The translations under genes and the position numbers were made by a program. Below, in pieces: positions 34,498 to 42,371 of a stretch of DNA of 64,000 nt. Origin of the DNA: an uncultured Eubacteriales bacterium (lineage in GTDB: Bacteria; Bacillota; Clostridia; Christensenellales; Aristaeellaceae); the NCBI GenBank assembly GCA_902777335.1, contig CACYTF010000002.1, positions 62,001 through 126,000 on the forward strand, written 5' to 3'. Each line of letters opens with the position of its first letter. The first letter of the stretch is position 1. Under the pieces are notes generated by a model. It ran no database searches. It saw nothing but the letters and a program-made list of their open reading frames with translations, and was not told the origin of the DNA.

Positions 34498-34647
34498 CAA
34501 TGATACTGGCAGAGGCCGGTTACTACACCAGATTTACACCAATTTTCTTAAAAACCGTCGAAGATGGGTCCCTGAGTGAGTTGCGGTGTGGAAATGTGGT
34601 GTAGAATAGAGCAGAGTAAAGGCAACCATCTTACTCTGCTCTATTCT
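34498..34647. other. Left edge of AT-rich island with long hairpin
   Basis: Composition falls sharply here. AGAATAGAGCAGAGTAA (34603-34619) pairs perfectly with TTACTCTGCTCTATTCT (34631-34647), and TATTGTTTATT follows on the plus strand, so it can terminate readthrough from lysS and covers the stop codon of the ATPase gene. Between the two hairpins, the minus strand encodes STVFKKIGVNLV then two stops (about 34557..34517), which may be the tail of a lost gene. Confidence 0.6.
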
Positions 34648-36233
34648 TATTGTTTATTCGATTGCTCATCTAACCGTTTTATAAATGCACTGAAAACTAG
34701 CCCTTCAATTTCTTTTTTCATATCCCTAAGATTCTTATATTTTGTTAGTTCGTTCAATTCTTTTTCTATTGTTTTAATATCTACTATAACGCCAAAATGA
34801 ATGTTGAGTTTATCAATAAGCTTATTTGCAGTATCAATAATATAGGATTGTTTCTCTTCTTGTGTTAACTCGATAAAACAGTAAACCATATCAAACCTTG
34901 ATTTTAGAGAGTCTGGGATTTGCCTTTGATATTGTTTTTGAGTCATGTTAGAAGTAAACACGATAATGTATCCATTTAAATCATGCTCTATTCCATGCCT
35001 ATCTGTGAATTTACCATCTTCCAATAATTCATAGAAGAAATTATATACGCCCATTGTGGCTTTTTCAAACTCGTCAATAAGTATGACTTTCGATCTAGAT
35101 AAAGCTATTTTATTGATCAGTTCACCTCCCTCTTCGCTACCAACATATCCCAAAGGCGAACCGATAAGACTATTCAGAACACCTTCTGTTGAATAATTGC
35201 CAAAATTGATCTTAATTAATGACTCCTCCGGATAAATGATCTTGGAAACAATTTTAGCAAACTCGGTTTTTCCAATACCAGATTCCCCACAGATCAAGAT
35301 CGAAAAGATACTCTGTTCTTTCATCACATTGAAGAAAGAGAATTTCAGTAGGCTTTCTCTGAAATCGGTCTTAAAATCACTATGTCCTTTTAGCAATGAA
35401 CAGATTTTATCTCCTTGCTGCTGGACCTGTTGCATGAGAGTATTGATATCAACTTTGGTTGGCTCATCAAGAGCATCTTGATTTGCTACATCAATCATGC
35501 TCATTTCGCATAATTCCGAAAAAACAAAAGGAAATAGAACGATTGCATTTTCCGAAGTACTGCTATCTGCACAGTACTTTACACTTGTCGATTCACCAAT
35601 CTTCTGAAAAAGGATTTCGAATTGAAAAACTAGATCACTTCGAAGCTTCATCGTTCGAAGTGCAGAAGAAATATCAATATACTCAATCTCGGATTTCATT
35701 AATCGCATAATGATATCGGAAAGATTGTATTTTAAGATTACACCCTCCCAATCGTCAATAAGACAGGCTAAGGATGTTATATGCTTATCATGAATGATGG
35801 AATTCACTATTTCCTGCGCGTCATAAATATACAAAGGTACTTGTTGAAAAGGTTTGAAATGATACTTGTCTTCTATCTGAGAGTCTTCAAACTTACAGAA
35901 TTTCTTGTCGATATCCTCATTATCGAACAGATACGGATAATGATTATTAAAGGCATCAAACAAGTCCTGCATAAGGCAGAAATGAACTTCTTCTCCTTGA
36001 TCAGCAAGAGCCATAATATACCGTTCAGTGAAAACTCGAAAGAAATTCCCGTCTTTAATCAAACTTGAAAGATCTACAACTATATTATCAATATCGTCCC
36101 CTTCCGCCATCAGCTTTTCAACGCTTTCATAATGATAAATGAATGAGGAAATGCTGCAAAAAGAGTATTCTTGCAAAGATCCTTGAAGTTCATGTAGTCT
36201 TTCAGGATGGTAAAGGTATAGCTTCTTACTCAT
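34647..36233 (-). CDS. ClpB-like AAA+ ATPase with unknown N-terminal region
   Basis: The 528-residue protein has an unrecognised N-terminal half (residues 1-290) and a C-terminal Clp-type AAA+ module (about 300-500). Walker A is CGESGIGKTE; the pore-loop-like segment LIGSPLGYVGSEEGGELINK closely follows ClpB's second ATPase domain; Walker B is VILIDEFEKA; sensor 1 is IIVFTSN; and the Arg finger lies in DSLKSRFD. It lacks ClpB's N-domain, coiled coil and first ATPase ring. It overlaps the upstream membrane gene by eight bases and has low G+C unlike its flanks. Probably it remodels or unfolds a partner at the membrane; the biological role is unknown. Confidence 0.75.
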   Translation of the reverse strand: MSKKLYLYHPERLHELQGSLQEYSFCSISSFIYHYESVEKLMAEGDDIDNIVVDLSSLIKDGNFFRVFTERYIMALADQGEEVHFCLMQDLFDAFNNHYPYLFDNEDIDKKFCKFEDSQIEDKYHFKPFQQVPLYIYDAQEIVNSIIHDKHITSLACLIDDWEGVILKYNLSDIIMRLMKSEIEYIDISSALRTMKLRSDLVFQFEILFQKIGESTSVKYCADSSTSENAIVLFPFVFSELCEMSMIDVANQDALDEPTKVDINTLMQQVQQQGDKICSLLKGHSDFKTDFRESLLKFSFFNVMKEQSIFSILICGESGIGKTEFAKIVSKIIYPEESLIKINFGNYSTEGVLNSLIGSPLGYVGSEEGGELINKIALSRSKVILIDEFEKATMGVYNFFYELLEDGKFTDRHGIEHDLNGYIIVFTSNMTQKQYQRQIPDSLKSRFDMVYCFIELTQEEKQSYIIDTANKLIDKLNIHFGVIVDIKTIEKELNELTKYKNLRDMKKEIEGLVFSAFIKRLDEQSNKQ

Positions 36234-37485
36234 TATTTGTCTCCTTGAAACGAATCTCCTGTATTATCGCGATCACGTCAATAAGATGGTATTCCTCTGT
36301 TAGCTTCTTATGCTTAAACTCGAAAGGAACTTGATTTACTATTGTATTCTTTTCACTTAGCCTCATTCCAATGCCAGGCGTCTCTGTCTGCATTTCTTGG
36401 TTAATTGAGTCTGATATCAATTCGAGAAATCTCGAAGAAATGCTTTCTTGTTGTTTGAAGTCGATTTTGCCTCTATAAATTCCAATTAGACTGAGTTGTC
36501 CTAACTGTAAATCATTATGTTGGTATCCGTTTTCAAAGTCGCTTATGGATCTATATGGTAGTTGAATCAGACAAGGGCTCTTGTCTCCATTCCCCATGGA
36601 ATAAGTGAAAGAATAGTCAATCGTAAAATCATCCAGCATTTTCTCCATCATCTTGTTAAAGTTAATTTCGATACTATCGTTAGCTTGATTCCTTAGTTTG
36701 CTTTCTTGCAATATTTTAAGTATCATCACAGTATCATCTACATTGAGTTGCTTTAGTTTGATGTCTTTAAAGAGAATTAATTGACCTACGCCAAGATCTT
36801 GACTAATTCCTTTTCCTGCAACAGTTTCATAGATTTTTTTCAGCATTATTGATTTAGTGTTTTTGACATCGAAGCTTTCATATACTCTTTTCTTTGTGCT
36901 ATCCTCGGATGCATATTCAACATTTGAGGCAAGATAGTCGCTTTTCCCAAGTCTTATAGCATTCTGATGTTTTATTATTGCTTCGGAAGTCTGCTCTTTT
37001 TCAACTGTTTTCATAATACGATTATCAATAAGCATCGCTATTTCATGGGCTTTAGATGTGTTGAGATAGAAAATATTAAACAATGGATTGTTATCCTTTG
37101 TTTCCTCAGATGGAATAGTATCTATCTCGCTTATTTTTTTAAAATATGTTATGCTTAATAGGAAATTGAGAATAATGAAAAAGGCCAACACTTCAACATG
37201 TTGAATAATAAATTGTTGCATAACTTCCACTTTTTGAAATAGGAAAAGGCAGATAGAAGCGAGAATCGCAACTATTTCAAGGGGAATTCGAGAGAGGCTT
37301 GTTCTTCTTGAAAAATGCTTTATACAATATAGCACAAGATAAATAATTATAGGGAAAACAATCCAACACTTTTCAAACCGAGTTTGAATAGTGCTGATAG
37401 ATACTATGGCTCCACAAATAAACAAAAGCATAGTTAAAGAAAGTATATAATACATCTTCCGAATCCATGAATGAGAGTTTCCCAT
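36226..37485 (-). CDS. Membrane protein partner of the ClpB-like ATPase
   Basis: The 419-residue protein has four predicted membrane helices within residues 1-115 (for example YYILSLTMLLFICGAIV and LAFFIILNFLLSIT), then a cytoplasmic domain of about 300 residues. That domain starts NIFYLNTSKAHEIAMLIDN and includes RVYESFDVKNTKSIML and DLGVGQLILFKDIKLKQL, a layout that reminds me of DUF6414-type proteins (YLN start, then a D-rich, GD-containing middle), though here attached to a membrane anchor; this is by eye only. GAGGGAG precedes the ATG. It leads a two-gene operon and may sense membrane state. Confidence 0.65.
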   Translation of the reverse strand: MGNSHSWIRKMYYILSLTMLLFICGAIVSISTIQTRFEKCWIVFPIIIYLVLYCIKHFSRRTSLSRIPLEIVAILASICLFLFQKVEVMQQFIIQHVEVLAFFIILNFLLSITYFKKISEIDTIPSEETKDNNPLFNIFYLNTSKAHEIAMLIDNRIMKTVEKEQTSEAIIKHQNAIRLGKSDYLASNVEYASEDSTKKRVYESFDVKNTKSIMLKKIYETVAGKGISQDLGVGQLILFKDIKLKQLNVDDTVMILKILQESKLRNQANDSIEINFNKMMEKMLDDFTIDYSFTYSMGNGDKSPCLIQLPYRSISDFENGYQHNDLQLGQLSLIGIYRGKIDFKQQESISSRFLELISDSINQEMQTETPGIGMRLSEKNTIVNQVPFEFKHKKLTEEYHLIDVIAIIQEIRFKETNNE

Positions 37486-37561
37486 AACGTTTTCTCCCTC
37501 AGATGACCAGTAGTCAGCCTTAGCTCTCTCAAGTGTTATTTCATATATCTTGTATACATCG

Positions 37562-37589
37562 AAGCAATTTGTTCTTTCTACAATTGCTT
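37562..37589. promoter_or_regulatory. Inverted repeat upstream of the island operon
   Basis: AAGCAATT (37562-37569) and AATTGCTT (37582-37589) form an 8-base inverted repeat in the AT-rich gap between the ParE-like gene and the membrane gene. It could be an operator or a weak terminator for the upstream module. Confidence 0.45.
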
Positions 37590-37603
37590 ATTACTTTCGT
37601 CTA

Positions 37604-37939
37604 CTATCCGATAACCCCTGGATCAGATAACAACATATCCTTGAATACCTTGGTGTACTCTGTTCGGGTGTCCGCAATGATGTAAACGAAAATGCTCTCG
37701 CCTACCTTGCGGAAAATGGATACATTCCTCTTGTCGCTGATGACCATGCGGAAACCCATGTTGTTCAGCCACGGATCTGGCGTCATAGAGCCGGAATCCG
37801 GGAACTGCTCCAGGCGTTCCAGGCTGTTCAGGATGCGGTCGGCTACATTGAGCGCCACGTCCTCGCCGAAGTCGGCCTGCACGTGGCACTTGATTCGCGC
37901 CAGGCCTTCCCAGGCGGAGGGGAGGATTTCAACTGTCAT
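37604..37939 (-). CDS. ParE/RelE-family toxin
   Basis: The 111-residue protein has the RelE/ParE fold: VEILPSAWEGLARIKCHVQA at the start, a helix VADRILNSLERLEQFPDSGS, then GFRMVISDKRNVSIFRK and IFVYIIADTRTEYTKVF. The later strands and the Arg/Tyr residues match plasmid-stabilisation toxins. Such proteins cleave mRNA at the ribosome or poison gyrase; which applies here is not clear. It overlaps the antitoxin gene by four bases (ATGA), antitoxin first. Confidence 0.85.
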   Translation of the reverse strand: MTVEILPSAWEGLARIKCHVQADFGEDVALNVADRILNSLERLEQFPDSGSMTPDPWLNNMGFRMVISDKRNVSIFRKVGESIFVYIIADTRTEYTKVFKDMLLSDPGVIG

Positions 37940-38190
37940 AGTTTTCTCAATGCCTCCCGCGCCTCAGAAATGCTCATGGTCTTGGCTCCGCGCAGGCGTT
38001 CCTCCTCCGCCTGGAGGATGCGCGCCCGCAGGTTGAGCAGCTGCTCCCGCTTTTCAAAGGCTTCCATGTCCATGAAAACCCCGTCGCCTTCGCCGTTCAC
38101 GGTGATATAGACCGGCTCCTGGGTCTGTTTGGCGATGTTGGAAATGCCGCTGTAGTTGTTCCGCAGCGCGGAAGACGGTTTGATGATCAT
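37936..38190 (-). CDS. Phd/YefM-family antitoxin
   Basis: The 84-residue protein begins MIIKPSSALRNNYSGISNIA, followed by EPVYITVNGEGDGVFMDMEA. This is the Phd/YefM dimer fold, whose N-terminus binds DNA. The helical C-terminus (REQLLNLRARILQAEEERLR) would wrap around the toxin. The promoter upstream contains a perfect TGATAG...CTATCA palindrome over its -10, a likely self-repression site. Confidence 0.87.
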   Translation of the reverse strand: MIIKPSSALRNNYSGISNIAKQTQEPVYITVNGEGDGVFMDMEAFEKREQLLNLRARILQAEEERLRGAKTMSISEAREALRKL

Positions 38191-38230
38191 AGGCGACTCC
38201 TTTCACGCCATAAGCTCAACTGGTTTTTAT

Positions 38231-38266
38231 TGATAGTATTCTATCACAAATAAGATATGATGTAAA
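38231..38266 (-). promoter_or_regulatory. Promoter-operator of the ParE/Phd-like module
   Basis: Minus strand -35 TTTACA (38266..38261), 17-base spacer and -10 TAGAAT (38243..38238). TGATAGTATTCTATCA (38231-38246) is a perfect 6+6 inverted repeat over the -10. A near-identical copy lies at 41526-41561. Confidence 0.75.
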
Positions 38267-38526
38267 GAGGAAAGCTATGAATAAGAGCTTTCCACATGGG
38301 ACAGCTCGAAAGGAGACGCTGTTCTGATATACCATTTGCTTTAAATTATCTGATGAGTATAAGGCCATACCGCTTATTGATCGATCAACACTTATATGAC
38401 GCGATAGGAAGGGGAAATGGATCACTTGTTTTTCATTTTTTCTCTACTGCTTGTTTCTTTCTTGCTTTACCCGTCAGGATGCCCCGATGCATTCGCACCG
38501 GGGCATGGATTGTCATACAGATATTA
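38267..38526. other. Intergenic region with short decayed frame
   Basis: On the plus strand an SD-like AGAGGAAAG precedes ATG 38277, which opens a 16-codon frame (MNKSFPHGTARKETLF) ending in TGA; in-frame codons after the stop still look coding (CFKLSDEYKAIPLIDRS). It may be a pseudogene start driven from the TA promoter region. CCCCGATGCATTCGCACCGGGGC (near 38480) is a hairpin that may end the anti-sigma transcript. Confidence 0.4.
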
Positions 38527-39843
38527 TTATTTCAACTTGATTGTAAAGCAATCTTCCACCTTCGCCTGATCGGCGACGCGCTGCCAATAGGCCGTCGAGG
38601 GTTCGCCTTCCTGCCGGGGAAGATCGCTCACAGGAATGAAGGTCAGGCTCTCCGGCAGGTCGGTCACGGGCGAATCGCTGCCAAGGTCGTAATGGATAAC
38701 GGTGCAGGATTTGCCATCGCGCTCGACGGTTTCCGCTTCGCTGCCGCTCAGGCTCAGCGACCACTCCACATTTTTCACCTTTCCGTCCGGGCCTGCGACC
38801 AGATACCAGCACATTGCGGCATTCGTGTCCGCATCGTTATCCAGAATGATGTCATACTGGATCAGCGTGGAGGCGATGTCGAACTTCATGGCTTTCAACA
38901 CAACTGTCCTGCCGGGCAGCTCGAAGGTCTGCGGCTCGGCCAGTTCAAAGCTGGCGGTATCGATCGGTTCGGCGATTTCCACTTCGAGCGTCAAATCCTT
39001 CAGCGGGTGGAACAGGCCGGACGCCGCCAGCGCGTCGCAGATCTCCTCGGGCTCGGTGCCGTTCCCCAACGCCTGCCGGTAGGCGTCGTAGCTGCCCACA
39101 TAGCACAGTGGCAGATTGCAGGCCATGGGGATACCCCCGGTAGCTTCGATGTCCTTGACCACAGCGCACGCCGCGTCTCCGGGCTCCATACAGTACAGCT
39201 CTGGGGCACGGAAGTCCGTCTGCTTCATGACAAGATCAGTGGTGTAAGCCCGAACGAATATCCGCGCCGTCAGCGGACGGTCGATGCCGTGAGCCCAGCC
39301 CTGGGACATATAGCTGGTATAGGTGTTTGCTGCCGGAGCCAGCCGCACCAGCGCGTTGTCGCCGATGCTCTCGTCGCTGCTGCCATAAGGGAAGCCGGGC
39401 ACATAGCCCTGTGCCTCGTCCGCCTCCGTCAGCCCGTGGTCGTCGATATCCGCCCAGGTGACGTAGTAGACGGGCTCGTCGCGTTCGGAGGTGACCGTCC
39501 AGGACAGATTCAGCGTATTCTGATCCGCCAAGTATTCATCCAGCTTCAATGTGATGCCCGCGTCGGACACCTGCCCGGCATCCCGGATCAGCGATGCCTC
39601 CGCCTCGGGGCTGGGCGTCCTGCCCCGGAACAGGTTCGACAGGATGTTGGATTGCAGCGTGGCCGCGATGGCCGTCCCCACCAGCAGCACAGCCAGCGCG
39701 ATGGCGATGACCGCGGTCCGGCTGATGGGCTTTATCAGTTTCTTTCCATCAAAGTGTGCCATTATTTGAGCCTCCGTTTCAGCTTCCAATGATCGGCTGG
39801 GCAGAATCCGATCATAGATGGCATTGTAATCGTCTTTAAGCAT
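38527..39843 (-). CDS. DUF4179-like anti-sigma factor
   Basis: The 438-residue protein has a short cytoplasmic N-terminus (residues 1-40), one membrane helix (AVIAIALAVLLVGTAIAATL near 45-65) and a large outer domain with beta-rich character (TLKLDEYLADQNTLNLSWTV, VYYVTWADIDDHGL). This is the layout of DUF4179-containing anti-sigma factors of Clostridia. Its start overlaps the sigma gene by eight bases. The outside domain presumably senses an envelope signal and frees the sigma factor; the signal is unknown. Confidence 0.78.
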   Translation of the reverse strand: MLKDDYNAIYDRILPSRSLEAETEAQIMAHFDGKKLIKPISRTAVIAIALAVLLVGTAIAATLQSNILSNLFRGRTPSPEAEASLIRDAGQVSDAGITLKLDEYLADQNTLNLSWTVTSERDEPVYYVTWADIDDHGLTEADEAQGYVPGFPYGSSDESIGDNALVRLAPAANTYTSYMSQGWAHGIDRPLTARIFVRAYTTDLVMKQTDFRAPELYCMEPGDAACAVVKDIEATGGIPMACNLPLCYVGSYDAYRQALGNGTEPEEICDALAASGLFHPLKDLTLEVEIAEPIDTASFELAEPQTFELPGRTVVLKAMKFDIASTLIQYDIILDNDADTNAAMCWYLVAGPDGKVKNVEWSLSLSGSEAETVERDGKSCTVIHYDLGSDSPVTDLPESLTFIPVSDLPRQEGEPSTAYWQRVADQAKVEDCFTIKLK

Positions 39844-40348
39844 TCGGATTCGCCTCCTTGTTCTGTGTCAGTTCCCGCTTCAGCCGTTCCCTGCCTCGCG
39901 CGAGGCGGGAGCGGATCGTGGCGGGCTTGGTGTTTAGTACAGCCGATATTTCATCCACGGACATTTCCTCATAGTAGTATAGATGTATGACCGCGCGGTA
40001 GCGGACGGGCAGGATGTCCAATGCCCGGTTCAGCGATTCATAGCGATCATCGCCATCCCTTGGAGACGCCCTCTCCGGAAGCGCTTCGACCGTCTGCACA
40101 TGTCGCCGCCAGGCGCTTCGAAAGAGATTTACTGAACTATTGACCGTTACCTGCAACAGCCACGCCCTGACATGCTCCTGGTTCTCAAAGGAAATGTCGG
40201 CCCTCGCCAGTTTCAGGAACACCTCCTGATAAATATCCTCAGCATCCGCATGGTTGCGCGTTCGTGCATATGCCAGGCGATAGACCATGGATGAATACCG
40301 CTTCATAGCGTCCATTACACCGTCTCTGCGCGCCGGAGACAGCTCCAT
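39836..40348 (-). CDS. ECF-type RNA polymerase sigma factor
   Basis: The 170-residue protein has sigma region 2 (YSSMVYRLAYARTRNHADAE then DIYQEVFLKL near residue 40) and region 4 (ILPVRYRAVIHLYYYEEMSV then DEISAVLNTKPATIRSRLAR near 125). ATG 40348 is preferred to upstream GTG or ATG codons because AGGGGGG ends about 6 bases before it. It forms an operon with the following anti-sigma gene. Its regulon is unknown; it may transcribe its own operon from the AT-rich region near 40370. Confidence 0.9.
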   Translation of the reverse strand: MELSPARRDGVMDAMKRYSSMVYRLAYARTRNHADAEDIYQEVFLKLARADISFENQEHVRAWLLQVTVNSSVNLFRSAWRRHVQTVEALPERASPRDGDDRYESLNRALDILPVRYRAVIHLYYYEEMSVDEISAVLNTKPATIRSRLARGRERLKRELTQNKEANPNA

Positions 40349-40453
40349 GTTCATCCCCCCTTTCACCTATAATACAATTGAGGTATATTACAGAATTGCA
40401 TTTAGTGTCGATTCATATTAAATTAACAAATAAGATCTCGGATTGCATAACAA

Positions 40454-40477
40454 ACTCCCGGCGTTGTTTCCGGGAGT
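40454..40477 (-). terminator. Terminator of the XRE regulator gene
   Basis: ACTCCCGG and CCGGGAGT form an 8-base stem around an 8-base loop. On the minus strand TTTGTTATG follows. Confidence 0.6.
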
Positions 40478-40492
40478 CATGTCATCACCTTT

Positions 40493-41047
40493 TTAGACTT
40501 TTCTCCACCGCTTCGTCGGCTCATGCCTCCCACAATCGTCGCAGGTGTCCGGCCAGTTGAGCTTCCACTCAAAGTATTCATCCTTCGTGATCAGCCCGGC
40601 GCGCTTCTCGTCCATGCGGATCAGCCATTCCCGCATGAAGTCGTTGATCATGCCGCCGTTGAACCACATCGCCACCGGCGAACGGGCAGGCCATTCGTCC
40701 GTGTCGTGGTAGTACACGCCTGGATCGTCGCTCTCATTGCACTTCTCGCCGGGGAACCTCTGAAGCTGGAACAGCCGGAAGATGCCTGGGTTGACTTCCT
40801 CGATCCAGAACATCATTTGGATGAACTCGCTGTTGTTCTGCCCGGTCAGATCATAGAGCATATAGCGGTTCACGTCCAGCACCTCCGCCATCCTGTCCAG
40901 CAGCTCCTTCTGCGGGACGCGGGTGCCGCGCTCGTAGTGGGCGATGCGATTCTGGGCGTTCTCTCCCAGGCCAACCGCCGTGCCCAGCTCCGCCTGCGTC
41001 ATCTTGCGGAACTTGCGTACCCGCTTGATCTTCTCGCCTATCGTCAT
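40493..41047 (-). CDS. XRE-family transcriptional regulator
   Basis: The 184-residue protein begins with a Cro/CI helix-turn-helix (KIKRVRKFRKMTQAELGTAV, GENAQNRIAHYERGTRVPQK) and has a C-terminal domain of about 110 residues with several Trp and Asp (WFNGGMINDFMREWLIRMDE, WKLNWPDTCDDCGRHEP), probably for ligand binding. It is transcribed from a promoter at 41118..41090 and is divergent from an orphan promoter at 41150, which it may control. Confidence 0.88.
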   Translation of the reverse strand: MTIGEKIKRVRKFRKMTQAELGTAVGLGENAQNRIAHYERGTRVPQKELLDRMAEVLDVNRYMLYDLTGQNNSEFIQMMFWIEEVNPGIFRLFQLQRFPGEKCNESDDPGVYYHDTDEWPARSPVAMWFNGGMINDFMREWLIRMDEKRAGLITKDEYFEWKLNWPDTCDDCGRHEPTKRWRKV

Positions 41048-41089
41048 GGGTCGTTCCTCCCCGTTTCGTGCCGTTTCTTCGCTGATTCC

Positions 41090-41118
41090 ATTATATACGG
41101 GTGTAATGCAAAAATCAA
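41090..41118 (-). promoter_or_regulatory. Promoter of the XRE regulator gene
   Basis: Minus strand -35 TTGATT (41118..41113), 17-base spacer and perfect -10 TATAAT (41095..41090). Confidence 0.8.
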
Positions 41119-41149
41119 GTTAAATATGTGCGTAACTGCTCATTTCTTC

Positions 41150-41178
41150 TTGACATGAACACAGATGTACATTATAAT
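41150..41178 (+). promoter_or_regulatory. Orphan consensus promoter
   Basis: Perfect -35 TTGACA (41150-41155), 17-base spacer and perfect -10 TATAAT (41173-41178). No convincing gene follows for 400 bases. It points away from, and lies 30 bases from, the XRE gene promoter. Confidence 0.85.
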
Positions 41179-41179
41179 G

Positions 41180-41525
41180 CAAGCTGTGATAATGAACAGT
41201 AGAGTTCATCATCACAGACAACTTCATAAGGTTCTCCAACCTACGTTCCCATCATGCCGAGCGAAGGCATCCCGGCGCGACGATCCGCTGACAAGCGGGG
41301 AGCGATCCACGGAGGTGCCAGTCGGGTCCGCGGCAGGGCCTGATCGCCAAGACGCATGATGGGGATAATGATACTCCTGTCCAGCCACAGCCTGCGAGAG
41401 CGGATCACGCAATGGGGACAGCCCGGCGGGAGCAGGGAGGCACAAGCCTGTGAGCATCGCCAGATGCGGGAGGGAATCCGGTCAGCAGAACAACGAAAAA
41501 AACAAAGCATCGCACCAAGGGACAA
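41180..41525 (+). ncRNA. Candidate non-coding transcript downstream of orphan promoter
   Basis: The expected transcript starts near 41185 with a hairpin ATGAACAGTAGAGTTCAT (41193-41210). It continues with several GC-rich self-complementary blocks (for example CGATCCGCTGACAAGCGGGG near 41280). Open frames here lack ribosome binding sites and recognisable products. A second promoter faces it from 41561. It may be a regulatory RNA, or the scar of a deleted gene; no known RNA family was recognised. Confidence 0.35.
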
Positions 41526-41561
41526 TGATAATATTCTATCATAAAAAAGATATGATGTAAA
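41526..41561 (-). promoter_or_regulatory. Second copy of the ParE/Phd-type promoter-operator, without a gene
   Basis: Minus strand -35 TTTACA (41561..41556), 17-base spacer and -10 TAGAAT (41538..41533), over the inverted repeat TGATAATATTCTATCA (41526-41541). The sequence closely matches the TA promoter at 38231-38266, but no antitoxin gene follows. Confidence 0.7.
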
Positions 41562-41590
41562 GCAGAGAATATGTCATTGCCAAAACATCA

Positions 41591-41619
41591 TTGAATTCCG
41601 AAGTGAATTCCTGTATAAT
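41591..41619 (+). promoter_or_regulatory. Promoter of the DUF3990 cluster
   Basis: -35 TTGAAT (41591-41596), 17-base spacer and perfect -10 TATAAT (41614-41619). GAATTC...GAATTC (41592-41610 region) repeats over the -35 and spacer and may be an operator. Confidence 0.75.
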
Positions 41620-41643
41620 AGAGTCGGAGGAGGTCATGTCGCC

Positions 41644-42123
41644 ATGATTCTGTATCACGGGAGCAATGTGCCCGTCAAAGAGCCCCGATTATTGAAGCTT
41701 CAGCGGGAACTGGACTTTGGCAAGGGCTTTTATACCACCAGCGATCTGGATCAGGCGGCAAAGTGGGCCAAGAGAACCGCGCTTCGCCTTCGCCAGTCAG
41801 AATCCTTTGTCAGCGTCTATGAGATTGACGACAAAGCGATGGATGAATTGTGTATTCTCAGATTCGACAAGCCTAACCTGGATTGGCTGCGCTTTGTCGT
41901 GAAGAATCGGAAGGGCAGCCCTGTGCCCCAGGAATGGGATATCATTGTCGGTCCTGTAGTCAATGATCAGACCGCGTCGGTCATCGACCTTTTCCTCGAC
42001 GGCATGTATGACGAACAGGAGGCGATTCGCCGCCTGTTGCCTCAAAAACTGAAAGACCAATATGCGTTCAAAACGGCCAGAGCCATCCACTTACTGCGCT
42101 GCAAGGAAGTGATTCGCCCATGA
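41644..42123 (+). CDS. DUF3990 protein, ADP-ribosyltransferase-fold toxin candidate
   Basis: The 159-residue protein matches DUF3990. YHGSNVPVKEPRL at the start holds the His of an H-Y-E type ART site, and FGKGFYTTSDLDQAAKWAKR near residue 25 holds the Tyr; the acidic residue is probably in the last third. Related folds transfer ADP-ribose from NAD to protein or nucleic acid. GGAGGAGG precedes the ATG. Two small genes follow with four-base overlaps, the arrangement of a toxin with antitoxins. Confidence 0.8.
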   Translation: MILYHGSNVPVKEPRLLKLQRELDFGKGFYTTSDLDQAAKWAKRTALRLRQSESFVSVYEIDDKAMDELCILRFDKPNLDWLRFVVKNRKGSPVPQEWDIIVGPVVNDQTASVIDLFLDGMYDEQEAIRRLLPQKLKDQYAFKTARAIHLLRCKEVIRP

Positions 42124-42371
42124 ACAGGTTGTTCAGTTTTTCGCTCGATCACTACAATATGCATGTCATCCCGCGCATCATGGAAAAGTATAACATGAGC
42201 CAGATGGACGCGGCCAGGTCGTTTTTGACCTCAGAAACGCATAACATGCTGGAAAACGCGAAGCTGGCCTTGTGGGAATTCTCAGAAAGAGCCGTGTTTG
42301 AAATGTGGGAGGTCGAACGCGTCACCGGAGACCCGCGCAATTCGACCCATATAAGGAGTGAGTTGGCTTGA
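42120..42371 (+). CDS. Small protein in DUF3990 cluster
   Basis: The 83-residue helical protein starts MNRLFSFSLDHYNMHVIPRI and includes NMSQMDAARSFLTSETHNML and WEFSERAVFEMWEVERV. Its ATG overlaps the DUF3990 stop (ATGA), and its own stop overlaps the next start (TTGA). A small gene at this place is common beside DUF3990/DUF3791 pairs. It may be an antitoxin subunit or adaptor. No DNA-binding motif was recognised. Confidence 0.7.
   Translation: MNRLFSFSLDHYNMHVIPRIMEKYNMSQMDAARSFLTSETHNMLENAKLALWEFSERAVFEMWEVERVTGDPRNSTHIRSELA

Noticed and set aside
38216..38425. Minus-strand frame of 69 codons upstream of the Phd-like antitoxin
   Set aside because: It covers the antitoxin promoter, has no ribosome binding site and no recognisable family.
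41224..41525. Minus-strand frames in the orphan-promoter region
   Set aside because: They overlap each other in different frames, have no ribosome site and unnatural composition; treated as non-coding.
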